Positions 9,756 to 17,987 of a DNA stretch of 49,288 bases are shown one piece after another. Origin of the DNA: Rickettsia typhi (GTDB taxonomy: Bacteria > Pseudomonadota > Alphaproteobacteria > Rickettsiales > UBA1997). Location of the stretch: the NCBI GenBank assembly GCA_945862455.1, contig CAMAXU010000012.1:1-49288 (forward strand), read 5' to 3'. The notes beneath the pieces were generated by a model that searched no databases, was not told where the DNA came from, and was given only the letters and a program-made list of their open reading frames with translations. Both the position numbers and the translations under genes were made by a program. Positions within the stretch are counted from its first letter, which is position 1, and every line of letters begins with the position of its first letter.

Positions 9756-10591
9756 GAAAAGAGATTAAAAAAATTGTTGAAATTGCTCTTTGTGAAGATT
9801 GCGCTTTGGATGATATTACTTCTGATTTAACAATTCCAAAAAACAGCATTGTAAGCTTTGAAATCAAGGCTCGCGAAGATATTATTTTTTGCGGACATGA
9901 TGTAATTTCTGAGGCTTTTTTGGCTTTAAAAAATTCTCCGAAATTTAAAAATTCTAAACTTGATTTCAAAATCTCCGCCAAAGATGGCGCGTTGATTTCT
10001 AAAGCAAAATCAATCGCTTCTGGCACGGGAGATGCTAGGTTGGTTTTTGCTGCTGAAAGAGTTGTCCTAAATTTGATCCAGCATTTAAGCGGAGTTGCAA
10101 CTTTTACGCAGCAATTTGTTACTGCACTTAACGATAAAAAAATCAAAATTCTCGACACCAGAAAAACTTTACCGGGGCTGCGTTTTTTACAAAAATATGC
10201 CGTTGAAGTTGGCGGCGGAAAAAATCACCGCTTTAGTTTGGCTGATATGATTTTAATTAAAGATAATCATATTGCCGCAGCCGGAAGCGTTACCAAGGCA
10301 ATTACAGCATGCGCTGATTCAAAATTAAAAATTGAAGTTGAATGCGACACAGTTGAACAAGTTGTAGAAGCAATTAAAGCAAAGCCTGATGTTATATTGC
10401 TCGATAATATGAAAATTTCTGACATTAAAAAATCGATCAAAATCATTAATAAAAAATCGCAAATCGAAGTTTCGGGTGGCGTGAATTTAAAAACTGTGAA
10501 AGATTTTTCAGGATTAGAAATTGATTTTATTTCTGTTGGCTCTCTTACTCATTCAGCGCGCGCGGTTGATATTGGACTGGATATAGTTTAA
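9737..10591 (+). CDS. nadC: Nicotinate-nucleotide pyrophosphorylase (quinolinate phosphoribosyltransferase)
   Basis: 284 residues, normal for NadC, which converts quinolinate and PRPP to nicotinate mononucleotide in de novo NAD synthesis. Conserved segments include EDCALDDITSDLT near the N-terminus, NLIQHLSGVAT, the substrate-binding DTRKTLPGLR, GGGKNHRFSLADMILIKDNH and the C-terminal EVSGGVNL and DFISVGSLTHSA. The start overlaps the upstream gene by 19 bases. No nadA or nadB is present in the window. Confidence 0.96.
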   Translation: MQKEFVRKEIKKIVEIALCEDCALDDITSDLTIPKNSIVSFEIKAREDIIFCGHDVISEAFLALKNSPKFKNSKLDFKISAKDGALISKAKSIASGTGDARLVFAAERVVLNLIQHLSGVATFTQQFVTALNDKKIKILDTRKTLPGLRFLQKYAVEVGGGKNHRFSLADMILIKDNHIAAAGSVTKAITACADSKLKIEVECDTVEQVVEAIKAKPDVILLDNMKISDIKKSIKIINKKSQIEVSGGVNLKTVKDFSGLEIDFISVGSLTHSARAVDIGLDIV

Positions 10592-10609
10592 CAATTATTT
10601 CAAGACCGC

Positions 10610-10722
10610 ATGGACCCCGTCGTAAAGACGGGGTGACATCGAGTATGTTTGATTTACATATCTCAAACTTGTTCCTTCAGATAAACTAAAGATTGTCACC
10701 CCGTCTTCACGAAGGGGTCCAT
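10610..10722. repeat. Nested inverted repeat downstream of nadC
   Basis: 10610-10638 and 10694-10722 are inverted copies (27 of 29 positions match) separated by 55 bp. The left arm itself folds as ACCCCGTC-GTAAA-GACGGGGT. It starts 19 bp after the nadC stop, so it may also act as a transcript end. It is GC-rich against the local background and resembles the interspersed palindromes of alphaproteobacterial genomes. Confidence 0.8.
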
Positions 10723-10815
10723 ACGATTTTGAGTTCAGTAAAAAAATCTACAAAATGCAAAAACCAAAAATCGCTTTCACATTTTTGCTGTAATCAATAA
10801 AGCCTTTCAAATTCT

Positions 10816-10976
10816 ATACCAAATTAACTATCTCTTGATAGCGCTAACGAAGTATTTTTGAGGAAAAATTGCGACTGGAAATGTAAGCTGTATCAAGTGA
10901 TACAGCGTCATTTTCTGAGCAAATTTTTACCAAAAAGACAAAGTTATGGCTATTAAGAAGATAGTTAATTTGGTAT
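10816..10976. repeat. ATACC long-hairpin element, copy 1
   Basis: 161 bp with termini ATACCAAATTAACTATC and the near-inverse at the right end. The conserved interior blocks GAGGAAAAATTGCGAC and GAGCAAATTTTTACC flank a central hairpin GCTGTATCA-AG-TGATACAGC. The right arm is slightly decayed (TATTAAGAAGATAG) compared with copies 2 and 3. A partial inverted copy abuts its right end. Confidence 0.9.
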
Positions 10977-11009
10977 ATACCAAACAAACTATGTCTTGAT
11001 AGTGGCGCT
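10977..11009. repeat. Partial ATACC element abutting copy 1
   Basis: Begins ATACCAAACAAACTATGTCT directly after the terminal TGGTAT of copy 1, followed by TGATAGTGGCGCT. It matches the first about 32 bases of the element and then stops where the ABC transporter stump begins, so it is half of a second element truncated at the junction. Confidence 0.65.
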
Positions 11010-11175
11010 GTCGCAAATCAACTTTTCAACATTAGAAAACGTGGACAGGATTTTAGTTTTTGACACAGGTCGGATAGTTGAGGATGGATCACATCAGGAA
11101 TTGCTTGATTTGAACGGTACTTATAAAAAATTGTGGGATTCTCAAATTGGCGGGTTTATTGCTTTTGATGAGTAA
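11008..11175 (+). pseudogene. 3' remnant of an ABC exporter ATPase gene
   Basis: An open frame of 55 codons ending in TAA encodes the extreme C-terminus of an MsbA/HlyB-type ABC exporter. STLENVDRILVFDTGRIVED is the segment after the H-loop, followed by GSHQELLDLNGTYKKLW. The family normally reads AHRLSTL just before this; here the H-loop His, Walker motifs and membrane domain are all missing and the frame begins at the partial repeat. There is no start codon. It is a truncated, non-functional relic, and the breakpoint coincides with the repeat. Confidence 0.88.
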
Positions 11176-11199
11176 AAATAAAAATTATAAATTTTAAAC

Positions 11200-11925
11200 A
11201 TGAACTTCATCAAAATCCTGTTCTTTTCCTTAATAGTTTTTTGCTCTTCTAACGCTTACGCCGTAAGCTTTCCCACTAAACCTATGGCAGGAAATTTTGT
11301 TATCGATGAAGCTGGCATGATTTCACCAGAAGATAGAAAAACTATCAATCTAATCGCTGAAAATCTTTTGAAGGAACAGCAAGTTCCACTCTATGTTGTT
11401 ACCATTAATTCACTTTTAGAATATGATTCGATTGATGGCATCGCAAGTTATTCAATTGAACTTTTTAATAATTGGAGAATCGGCTATAAAACTCATAATT
11501 ATGGTATTCTTTTAATCATCTCCAAAAATGAAAGAAAAGTTCGTATAGAATTTGGCTCTAATTATGATCGTCGCTTCGATATAGATGCATTTAAAATAAT
11601 GAATAATTTTATTATTCCGGAATTTAAGGACAGCAATTTTTCAAATGGAATTTTAAGTGGCGCTAAGGCTTTAGATAATTTTGCCCGTCGAATTGAACTT
11701 CCTAAACGAGAAATTCCAAAATGGTTTTATCCGCTTTTAATAATCGCAATTTTATCAATAATTGTAATTGCTTTTTCTCTTTTTAAAAGCGGCAGAAAAG
11801 GCTGGGGATGGGCGTTTTTATCTGGAATTGGATTTTTAATTTGGATTTTACTTAGAAGCTCCAGCAGAAATTCTGGATTTAATGGTGGCTCTGGTGATGG
11901 CGGTGGAGCGAGTGGAAGCTGGTAA
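11200..11925 (+). CDS. TPM-domain membrane protein (YgcG family)
   Basis: 241 residues. A clear signal peptide ends at SNAYA (about residue 21). A TPM domain covers about 32-165 (VIDEAGMISPEDRKTINLIAENL, VPLYVVTINSL, NYGILLIISKNERKVRIEFG). Two membrane helices follow at about 175-215, then a Gly/Ser-rich tail (GGSGDGGGASGSW), exactly the layout of YgcG-type proteins. The TPM domain was first described from plant thylakoid PSII-repair proteins; the bacterial role is unclear, probably in envelope stress. It is paired with a second TPM protein immediately downstream. A LemA gene often accompanies such pairs, but none is here. Confidence 0.88.
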   Translation: MNFIKILFFSLIVFCSSNAYAVSFPTKPMAGNFVIDEAGMISPEDRKTINLIAENLLKEQQVPLYVVTINSLLEYDSIDGIASYSIELFNNWRIGYKTHNYGILLIISKNERKVRIEFGSNYDRRFDIDAFKIMNNFIIPEFKDSNFSNGILSGAKALDNFARRIELPKREIPKWFYPLLIIAILSIIVIAFSLFKSGRKGWGWAFLSGIGFLIWILLRSSSRNSGFNGGSGDGGGASGSW

Positions 11926-11950
11926 TAATTTAAAAATTAATTTCAAAAAA

Positions 11951-12574
11951 ATGAGAAAATTATTTAACGAAAATGAAATCAAAGCTATTAAAGAAGAAAT
12001 AAGACGAGCTGAACTTGGAAGTAACGGCGAAATTGTGCCAGTTTTTGCTCGATCTTCCGGCAATTATCATGCAGCTAAATATATCTTTACGATATTTTTA
12101 ACTTTCATTGCAGCAACTATCACTGTTAAATTTTCTAATTCTGATTCCCTGCTTCTATTGGTATTGGCTTTATCTTTTATTATTGGAATAAACATCGTCG
12201 GACAATTTCCAATTTTATGTGCGCCCTTCATCACAAAATCTGAAATGTTGGAAGAAGTAAATCGCCGCGCCTGCGAATATTTTTATAGCTATAACCTTGA
12301 CTCTACTCACAAAGGCAGCGCTTTGCTAATTTATACTTCATGTTTTGAACATATTACAATTGTTCGAACTGATTTACGCAGCAAAGAAATAGTTTCTCAT
12401 GATGAATTACAGGAAGTTTGCAACTTGATAACTCAAGGAATGAAGAATAAAAAACCTACCGAAGGATTAATTAATGCCATTAAAAAATATGGCGAATTGC
12501 TAAAAAAATATTTCCCCAATGATTCATTAATCAACAATAATGAATTACCAAATAGAATTCATTTTATAAATTAA
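11951..12574 (+). CDS. Second TPM-domain membrane protein
   Basis: About 207 residues. I start at the ATG at 11951 because the upstream frame from 11882 lies inside the previous gene. The start NENEIKAIKEEIRRAELGSNGEIVPVFARSSG is the usual beginning of the cytoplasmic-side TPM partner protein. Two adjacent hydrophobic helices at about 42-85 are followed by the second part of the TPM domain (GSALLIYTSCFEHITIVRTD). It is 25 bp after the first TPM gene and 2 bp before the nucleotidyltransferase gene, so one operon is likely. Confidence 0.8.
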   Translation: MRKLFNENEIKAIKEEIRRAELGSNGEIVPVFARSSGNYHAAKYIFTIFLTFIAATITVKFSNSDSLLLLVLALSFIIGINIVGQFPILCAPFITKSEMLEEVNRRACEYFYSYNLDSTHKGSALLIYTSCFEHITIVRTDLRSKEIVSHDELQEVCNLITQGMKNKKPTEGLINAIKKYGELLKKYFPNDSLINNNELPNRIHFIN

Positions 12575-12576
12575 AA

Positions 12577-13305
12577 ATGACAAAAATTACCCAAGCTTTT
12601 ATTTTTGCCGCAGGTCGTGGCGAGCGAATGAAACCTCTTACTGATTCAATCCCCAAGCCTCTTATTAAAATAAAAGATAAATCAATTATTGATTATGCGA
12701 TTGAAAAATTAGATCAAATTTCAGACATCAAAAAAATTATAATTAATGGCTATTATTTAGCCGACCAACTTGAAGCTCATATTAAAAAATTGAATAATCC
12801 AAAAATTATTTTTTCCCGTGAAAATAAAAAAGTTGAAACCGGTGGCGGATTAGTTTTTGCTAAAGATTTAATTGATTTAGATGAACCACTTTTAACGATT
12901 AACGGCGATGTTTTATGGGAAGAAGAAAGTGTAGTTTCTGATATTGAATATCTAACAAAATCATGGGATTCGCAGGAGTGCGATATTCTTTTAGGTCTTA
13001 AAAAAACTAAAGATTATATTGGTTATGAAGGAAATATTCACGGTGGTGGTGATTTTTATTTAGACAGCGGAACTCTTTTTCGCTTTCCTGATATAGCAAT
13101 GACTCATGTTTATATAGGGTTACAAATTATAAATCCTGAAATTTTAAAAAAAGCACCGGAGGAATGTTTTTCAATGTCTTATTATTATAAATCTGCAGTT
13201 GGCGAAGATGGATTAATGCACCGCGTTAAAGGAATGGAATTAAAAGGTAAATATTTCCACATCGGAACTCCGCAAGCAGTTATAGAAACTGAAACTCTTT
13301 TGTAA
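12577..13305 (+). CDS. Nucleotidyltransferase, probably N-acetylmuramate 1-phosphate uridylyltransferase (MurU-like)
   Basis: 242 residues of the sugar-nucleotidyltransferase fold. FIFAAGRGERMKPLTDSIPK is the NTP-binding loop with the conserved Lys, followed by METGGG-like KVETGGGLVFAKD and the metal-binding INGDVLW. The length and the VETGGG/NGDVLW pattern fit MurU, which makes UDP-MurNAc from MurNAc-1-P in peptidoglycan recycling. Its usual kinase partner AmgK is not in the window. A mannose-1-phosphate guanylyltransferase-like role cannot be fully excluded. Confidence 0.75.
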   Translation: MTKITQAFIFAAGRGERMKPLTDSIPKPLIKIKDKSIIDYAIEKLDQISDIKKIIINGYYLADQLEAHIKKLNNPKIIFSRENKKVETGGGLVFAKDLIDLDEPLLTINGDVLWEEESVVSDIEYLTKSWDSQECDILLGLKKTKDYIGYEGNIHGGGDFYLDSGTLFRFPDIAMTHVYIGLQIINPEILKKAPEECFSMSYYYKSAVGEDGLMHRVKGMELKGKYFHIGTPQAVIETETLL

Positions 13306-13398
13306 CAATAATCACATCCCTCGAAGTAACGCTGAGCTTTTGTGAAGACTGATTCAAGCCCAAAACCTGAATCACAAAAATTTCTTAGAAAATTTTAA

Positions 13399-14436
13399 TT
13401 ACTTATTTTTTCTAACCAAATTCACCACCAACTCCACATTTTCAATCGGAGTTTCTGGCAAAATTCCATGACCTAAATTAAAAATAAAAGGATGACCGCC
13501 AAAATTTTCTAAAATATTTAAAACTTCTTTTTCAATTTCAGTTTTAGTTCCAAAAGCCAATAAATAATTATCTAGATTTCCCTGCACAACTACATCAAGA
13601 TTTTCTTGTAAATTCTCTTTTACCCATTTTTTTTCCATATTTTGATCAAGCGCCAAACCATGTGGCGCAACACTTAAAGCAAATTCCTTATAATTCATTC
13701 CAATTCCGCGTGGAAAGCAAATTATCGGAGTTTTTGGATAGCATTTTTTAATTTCAGAAACGATTTTTTTAGTTGGTTCAATCACCCATTTTCTCAATTG
13801 CGTTGGAGGCAAAATTCCCGCCCAAGAATCAAAAAGCTTAACTACATCAGCACCAGCTTCAATTTGCAGCGAAAGATAAGTGATTATATTTTGAGTTAAA
13901 ATTTCAATTAACTGTTTAAAAAATTCTTCATCACGAATTGCAGTTTCACGAGTTAAATCAAAATTTTTCGATCCACCACCCTCAATCATGTAACAAGCTA
14001 AAGTCCATGGAGAGCCTGAAAAACCAATTAAAGCTTTATCACTACCAAGTTTTAATTTTGTCAGTGCTAGCGCTTCAAAAACTGGCTGCAAATGGCTTTT
14101 AATATTGTCGATCTTAAAGTTTTTTAAATCTGAAATTGTAGAAATTTTTTGTAACTTCGGTCCTTCATTTTTTACAAATTCAACTTTTACGCCTAGAGCG
14201 TCAGGTATTACCAAAATATCTGAAAATATAATCGCAGCGTCTAAATCAAAGCGGCGAATTGGTTGTAACGTAACTTCTGAAGCTAGTTTAGGTGTATAGC
14301 AAAGTTCTAAAAAGTTTTTCACGTCAGAGCGGATTTCGCGATATTCTGGCAAATATCTTCCTGCTTGTCTCATTATCCAAATTGGCGGGTGTGAAAATTT
14401 TTCTTTTTTAAGAAGAGTATTAATTAAATTATTCAT
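13399..14436 (-). CDS. hemE: Uroporphyrinogen decarboxylase
   Basis: 345 residues, full length. It converts uroporphyrinogen III to coproporphyrinogen III in haem synthesis in the cytoplasm. Signature motifs are PIWIMRQAGRYLPEYR near the N-terminus, the catalytic Asp region AIIFSDILVIPDALG, GFSGSPWTLACYMIEGGG, and FNLGHGILPETPIENV at the C-terminus. In Caulobacter and Rickettsia hemE borders the replication origin, and the region upstream of this gene has origin-like features. Confidence 0.97.
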   Translation of the reverse strand: MNNLINTLLKKEKFSHPPIWIMRQAGRYLPEYREIRSDVKNFLELCYTPKLASEVTLQPIRRFDLDAAIIFSDILVIPDALGVKVEFVKNEGPKLQKISTISDLKNFKIDNIKSHLQPVFEALALTKLKLGSDKALIGFSGSPWTLACYMIEGGGSKNFDLTRETAIRDEEFFKQLIEILTQNIITYLSLQIEAGADVVKLFDSWAGILPPTQLRKWVIEPTKKIVSEIKKCYPKTPIICFPRGIGMNYKEFALSVAPHGLALDQNMEKKWVKENLQENLDVVVQGNLDNYLLAFGTKTEIEKEVLNILENFGGHPFIFNLGHGILPETPIENVELVVNLVRKNK

Positions 14437-14697
14437 TTATGTTTTAGATGTATTTATTAGGGCTGTTAGTTTTTTAATTAAAAATTTTTAACAATTTTAT
14501 TAACAGATAAAATCTTTAAGAATCCTTGAAAATAAAAGATTTATAAAAGTTATTAACGTATAAAAAATTTAACAAAAACTTTTTTAACAGTAAAAAAGTC
14601 TGTGGATAAAATGTGGAAAAATTTAATAAGTTTTTATTAAAAAATTTTTCGGTGAATAAATAGAGAGTTTTTAACAATTTATTAACATTTTTTTAAC
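14437..14697. other. Candidate chromosomal replication origin (oriC)
   Basis: 261 bp of extremely AT-rich sequence between divergent hemE and bolA. It contains a perfect DnaA box TGTGGATAA (14601-14609, reverse of TTATCCACA), a one-mismatch box TGTGGAAAA (14612-14620) and a further one-mismatch box GGTGAATAA (14651-14659). It also contains three TTAA tetramers at exactly 11-bp spacing (14671, 14682, 14693), giving two overlapping TTAA-N7-TTAA sites of the CtrA type. Position next to hemE matches the origins known from Caulobacter and Rickettsia. The flanking genes on the bolA side differ from those genomes, and strand bias of genes does not switch cleanly here, so this stays a candidate. Confidence 0.5.
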
Positions 14698-14949
14698 ATG
14701 AAGCGAAGGATCGAAGAAAAACTAAGAAATAATTTAAATCCGAGTTTTTTGGAGGTGAAAAATAATTCACATCTTCATAGTGGACATATGGGCGATAATG
14801 GAACGGGAGAAACTCATTTTGAGGTTAAGATTGCTGCAAAAGAATTAGAGGATTTAAGCGCGATAAATGCACATCGGAAAATTAATACACTTTTAAAAGA
14901 TGAGTTTGGCTTAGGATTGCATGCATTAGAAATAAAAATTTCTAAATAA
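14698..14949 (+). CDS. bolA: BolA family protein (BolA1 type)
   Basis: 83 residues. RRIEEKLRNNLNPSFLEVKN closely follows the start of E. coli BolA. Then come NNSHLHSGHMG, the GETHFEVKI strand and the helix-turn segment AINAHRKINTLLKDEF, which holds the conserved His that in other BolA proteins ligates a shared [2Fe-2S] cluster with a monothiol glutaredoxin. A second, different BolA gene sits beside grxD at 36151. This copy begins right at the candidate origin and would be expressed away from it. Confidence 0.9.
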   Translation: MKRRIEEKLRNNLNPSFLEVKNNSHLHSGHMGDNGTGETHFEVKIAAKELEDLSAINAHRKINTLLKDEFGLGLHALEIKISK

Positions 14950-15042
14950 AGTTTTGAAAAATAGGTCATCGAGCAAAGAGCTTTAGCGCGTCTTCGAGAT
15001 GCTAGTTTAATGTTGAACACCAACTAAAATTTGTAAGTGCAA

Positions 15043-15079
15043 TCTAATAGATCCTGAAACAAATTCAGGATCTATTAGA
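15043..15079. terminator. Hairpin between convergent bolA and clpX
   Basis: A perfect 16-bp stem (TCTAATAGATCCTGAA with its complement) around a 5-nt loop ACAAA. It lies between two convergent genes and can serve both. It lacks a strong T-run, and its arms resemble the ATCCTGAA part of the palindromic element in priA, so it may be a repeat-derived terminator. Confidence 0.6.
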
Positions 15080-15087
15080 TAACATAA

Positions 15088-16407
15088 TTAAGCCGTACCT
15101 TTTTTCTCTTTTTGCGGAACAACGGTAATTATTTTTTTCTCTTCTTCTCTCGCTTCGATTTCTTTTTCAGTTAAATAAGTAATTTCTAAACCCTTTCCTT
15201 CGGTTAAAACTTTCTTAGTTACTAAGGCAGATTTTATATTCTTTTTTGATGGAATTTCAAACATAGTTTCCAAAAGAATATTTTCAGCAATTGCTCTCAA
15301 ACCGCGCGCGCCGGTTTTTCTATCAATCGCTTTTTTAGCCATTTCTTTCAAAGATTCTTCATCAAATTTCAATTCAACCTTATCAATATCGAAAAGTTTT
15401 TGATATTGGCGAACTACAGAATTTTTTGGTTCTGATAAAATTCTGGTTAAATCTGCTTCGGTCAAACCTTCAAGTGGAGCAATGATCGGAAGGCGACCAA
15501 CAATTTCAGGAATTAAACCAAATTTAATTAAATCATCTGGTTCAACTTGGTTGAAAATATCTTTTCCAGCATCGTCATCTTTTGATCTAACGTCAGCGCC
15601 AAAGCCAATTGAAGAGCCTTTGCCGCGCGCGACAATAATTTTTTCTAAACCTGAAAATGCACCAGCGCAAATGAATAAAATATTGCGCGTGTCAACTTGC
15701 ACATATTCTTGTTGTGAAGTTTTTCGACCAGGCTGGGTTGGAACTGAAGCAACAGTGCCTTCAATAATTTTTAATAAACCTTGTTGCACGCCTTCGCCAG
15801 AAATATCACGACGGGTGTTATCTTCAGATTTGCGAGCAATTTTATCAATCTCATCAATATAAACGATGCCGCGTTGTGTTTTTTCAATGTCAAAATTGGC
15901 GGCTTGTAAAAGGCGCGCAATAATATTTTCTACGTCATCACCAACATAACCTGCTTCAGTTAATGAAGTAGCATCAGCCATGGTAAAAGGAACGTCGAGA
16001 ATTTTAGCTAAAGTTTGAGCAAGCAATGTTTTTCCACAACCGGTTGGTCCGATCATTAAGATGTTTGATTTGCTTAATTCGACACTTTCGGAAGATGTGG
16101 AACTAGAAATTGAGTCAATTCGTTTGTAATGATTATAAACCGCAACTGATAAAACTTTTTTTGCATGTTCTTGTCCTACAACATATTCGTTGAGGATTTT
16201 CAGAATATCTTTTGGTGTTGGCTTGCTACCATCAGTTTTTTGCAATGGAGATTTTTTCTGCTCTTCTCGCAAAATATCCATACTAATGCCGATACATTCA
16301 TTGCAGATTAATGCGGTTGGACCAGCGATTAGCTTTTTAACTTCATTTTGGCTTTTGCCGCAAAATGAGCATGATAATTCTTTTTTGTCGTCTTGTTTCT
16401 TAACCAT
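15088..16407 (-). CDS. clpX: ATP-dependent Clp protease ATP-binding subunit ClpX
   Basis: 439 residues. The N-terminal zinc-binding domain has cysteines 13, 16, 35 and 38. The AAA+ domain has Walker A GPTGCGKT (120-127), Walker [11 protein letters not shown], the pore-loop region [10 protein letters not shown], the LIPEFIGR-like ClpP-binding segment GLIPEIVGR (here Ile replaces Phe) and the sensor 2 Arg in TGARGLR. ClpX unfolds tagged substrates and feeds them to ClpP, encoded 22 bp upstream on the same strand. The C-terminus carries a lysine/glutamate-rich extension. It is probably co-transcribed with clpP. Confidence 0.97.
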   Translation of the reverse strand: MVKKQDDKKELSCSFCGKSQNEVKKLIAGPTALICNECIGISMDILREEQKKSPLQKTDGSKPTPKDILKILNEYVVGQEHAKKVLSVAVYNHYKRIDSISSSTSSESVELSKSNILMIGPTGCGKTLLAQTLAKILDVPFTMADATSLTEAGYVGDDVENIIARLLQAANFDIEKTQRGIVYIDEIDKIARKSEDNTRRDISGEGVQQGLLKIIEGTVASVPTQPGRKTSQQEYVQVDTRNILFICAGAFSGLEKIIVARGKGSSIGFGADVRSKDDDAGKDIFNQVEPDDLIKFGLIPEIVGRLPIIAPLEGLTEADLTRILSEPKNSVVRQYQKLFDIDKVELKFDEESLKEMAKKAIDRKTGARGLRAIAENILLETMFEIPSKKNIKSALVTKKVLTEGKGLEITYLTEKEIEAREEEKKIITVVPQKEKKGTA

Positions 16408-16429
16408 AAATTAAATTTTTAGACGTTAA

Positions 16430-17047
16430 TTATTTTTCAAATCTTTTTTCGATGACTTCATCGATCAAGCCAAAATCTTTAGCTTTTTGGGGTGACATAA
16501 AATTGTCGCGCTCCATTGATTTTTCAATCACGGAAAGCTTTTGACCAGTATGTTTTACGTAAATTTCGTTTAATCTTCTTTTTAATGCCAAAGTTTCTTG
16601 GGCATGAATTTCGATGTCAGTTGCTTGACCTTGATAACCGCCGGAAGGCTGGTGAATCATGATGCGCGAATTTGGTAAACAAAATCTTTTTCCCGGTGCG
16701 CCGGCAGTTAAAAGAAGCGAGCCCATTGAAGCGGCTTGACCAATACAAAGAGTTGCAACATCAGGTCTGATATATTGCATGGTGTCATACATGGCAAGTC
16801 CGGAAGTCACGATGCCGCCGGGAGAATTGATGTAGAAATAAATATCTTTTTTTGGATCTTCCGATTCCAAAAAAAGCAATTGTGCCACAATCAAAGACGA
16901 AACCTGATCATTTACCGGACCAGATAAAAAAATGATGCGTTCTTTTAAAAGGCGTGAATAAATATCAAAAGATCTTTCACCCTTTGCGGTTTGTTCAACA
17001 ACCATTGGAACCAAGTAATTAGCTTGGTCAAGCATTCTGTCAGACAT
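16430..17047 (-). CDS. clpP: ATP-dependent Clp protease proteolytic subunit
   Basis: 205 residues, standard length. It is a serine protease that forms the two-ring ClpP barrel. Catalytic Ser107 lies in GQAASMGS and His132 in MIHQPSGG, with the Asp in [17 protein letters not shown] is the oxyanion-loop segment. The start [20 protein letters not shown] is typical. The gene is followed by clpX and is divergent from grpE across a 162-bp gap, an arrangement of protein-quality-control genes that may share heat-responsive control. Confidence 0.97.
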   Translation of the reverse strand: MSDRMLDQANYLVPMVVEQTAKGERSFDIYSRLLKERIIFLSGPVNDQVSSLIVAQLLFLESEDPKKDIYFYINSPGGIVTSGLAMYDTMQYIRPDVATLCIGQAASMGSLLLTAGAPGKRFCLPNSRIMIHQPSGGYQGQATDIEIHAQETLALKRRLNEIYVKHTGQKLSVIEKSMERDNFMSPQKAKDFGLIDEVIEKRFEK

Positions 17048-17140
17048 TATTTTGAAGAATTTTTAAGAGGAGGTTTTGGACAATCTGTCCAGAAAAGATT
17101 TGCAATCAAGTTACAAATCAAAAATTTTAAAGCAACCCTA

Positions 17141-17169
17141 TTGAAAGTCAGTTTGCCACTTCATATGTT
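17141..17169 (+). promoter_or_regulatory. Candidate promoter upstream of grpE
   Basis: TTGAAA (17141-17146), 17 bp, TATGTT (17164-17169) fits a sigma-70 promoter. The same stretch, CCCTATTGAAA with a downstream TCATAT, also resembles an RpoH (heat-shock) promoter, which would suit grpE. The start codon is 41 bp further on. I cannot decide between the two. Confidence 0.4.
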
Positions 17170-17209
17170 GGATGAGTTAAACTGTATTAAAAATCTGAAA
17201 GGAGAAAAA

Positions 17210-17764
17210 ATGGAAGAAAATAATAATCCTCAGAATAACTCTCAGGAGTCAAAACAAGAAACTCAACAAGAAGAAATAAAAATTACTCCGGAAGAAAAAA
17301 TTGTTGAACTCGAGCAAAAACTTTCCGAATCAAATGATAAAATTTTGCGTGCTTTTGCAGAGCTTGACAATGTTAGAAGAAGGTCGCGCGAAGAGCTGGA
17401 AAAATCGGCAAAATTTGCTATTTCAAACTTCGCCAGCGATTTGGTTTTGGTGATGGAAAATTTTTTCCTTGCCAGCGAAAATGCGCCAAAAGCAGAAATT
17501 GAAAAAGTTCCAGCAATTAAAAATTACGCCGATGCAATTGTGATGACGGAAAAAGAATTAATGAAAGTTTTGGAAAAAAATCAGGTTAGAAGAATTTATC
17601 CGCTAAACCAAAAATTTGACCATAATTTTCACGAAGCAATTGCTCATGTAGAAAGTGAATCAGAAGAAGAAACAGTAATTCAAGTGATTCAAGCTGGATA
17701 TTCTATCGCCGATCGCTTAATCCGCCCAGCCTTGGTTGCGGTGGCGAAAAAGAAGGAAGTTTAA
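17210..17764 (+). CDS. grpE: Nucleotide exchange factor GrpE
   Basis: 184 residues. GrpE releases ADP from DnaK. The start at 17210 follows the ribosome site AAAGGAG; a longer frame from 16991 would run back into clpP and is not credible. An acidic, Gln-rich N-terminal tail leads into the long dimerising helix (about 25-80, with LRAFAELDNVRRRSREE). The C-terminal beta domain contains FDHNFHEAIAHVES and VIQAGYSIADRLIRPALVAV. dnaK and dnaJ are not nearby. Confidence 0.95.
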   Translation: MEENNNPQNNSQESKQETQQEEIKITPEEKIVELEQKLSESNDKILRAFAELDNVRRRSREELEKSAKFAISNFASDLVLVMENFFLASENAPKAEIEKVPAIKNYADAIVMTEKELMKVLEKNQVRRIYPLNQKFDHNFHEAIAHVESESEEETVIQVIQAGYSIADRLIRPALVAVAKKKEV

Positions 17765-17781
17765 AATAATTTTAAGTTCAA

Positions 17782-17887
17782 GACAAACTCATTTTTACCC
17801 TGAGTCGTCGAAGGGTTTACTAGTACTCAGATCTGACTTAGTCTAAACACAGCCTTCGACAGGCCAAGGTGACAATAAGTTTGTGTC
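17782..17887. repeat. Degenerate palindromic element between grpE and the tRNA
   Basis: The left arm GACAAACTCATTTTTACCCT continues into GTCGAAGG (to 17814). The right arm 17853-17887 (CCTTCGACAGGCCAAGGTGA and onward) is its imperfect inverse. The CCTTCGACAGG/GGTGACA core resembles interspersed palindromes common in alphaproteobacteria. It lies just after the grpE stop and before the tRNA promoter, so it may also end the grpE transcript. Confidence 0.65.
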
Positions 17888-17899
17888 TCCAAAAACCAG

Positions 17900-17935
17900 T
17901 TGCAAAAAACCTTTCCACCCCTAACTTGCCCGCCC
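17900..17935 (+). promoter_or_regulatory. Promoter with GC-rich discriminator for the CAT tRNA
   Basis: TTGCAA (17900-17905), 16 bp, TAACTT (17922-17927), then the discriminator GCCCGCCCC. Transcription would begin near 17934, about 54 bp before the tRNA. It is one of five promoters in the window with the same layout. Confidence 0.7.
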
Positions 17936-17987
17936 CTTTTGTTAGAAGTTCTCTATAATTTAGAAAAAATCACAACATTAGAAATAT

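Larger units (their letters stand above)
10592..11199. other. 608-bp non-coding region with two palindromic elements and a gene stump
   Basis: Between nadC and the TPM gene there is no intact gene. In order it holds the inverted repeat at 10610-10722, a short AT-rich stretch with only a 12-codon open frame (10755-10793), the long hairpin element at 10816-10976, a head-on partial copy of the same element (10977 to about 11009), and the 3' end of a lost ABC transporter gene (11008-11175). The arrangement looks like the scar of a deletion or rearrangement. Confidence 0.8.

Noticed and set aside
10755..10793. Twelve-codon open frame starting MQKPKIAF between nadC and the first hairpin element
   Set aside because: Too short, no clear ribosome site, surrounded by repeats; could be the 5' relic of a lost gene but nothing supports it.
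14437..14697. Other TTAA pairs in the hemE-bolA gap as CtrA sites
   Set aside because: Only the pairs at 14671/14682/14693 have the 7-bp spacing; the rest have 6, 8 or more and are expected by chance in such AT-rich DNA.
16991..17209. Upstream extension of grpE by 73 codons
   Set aside because: Overlaps clpP and the promoter region; the ATG at 17210 has a good ribosome site and a normal GrpE N-terminus.
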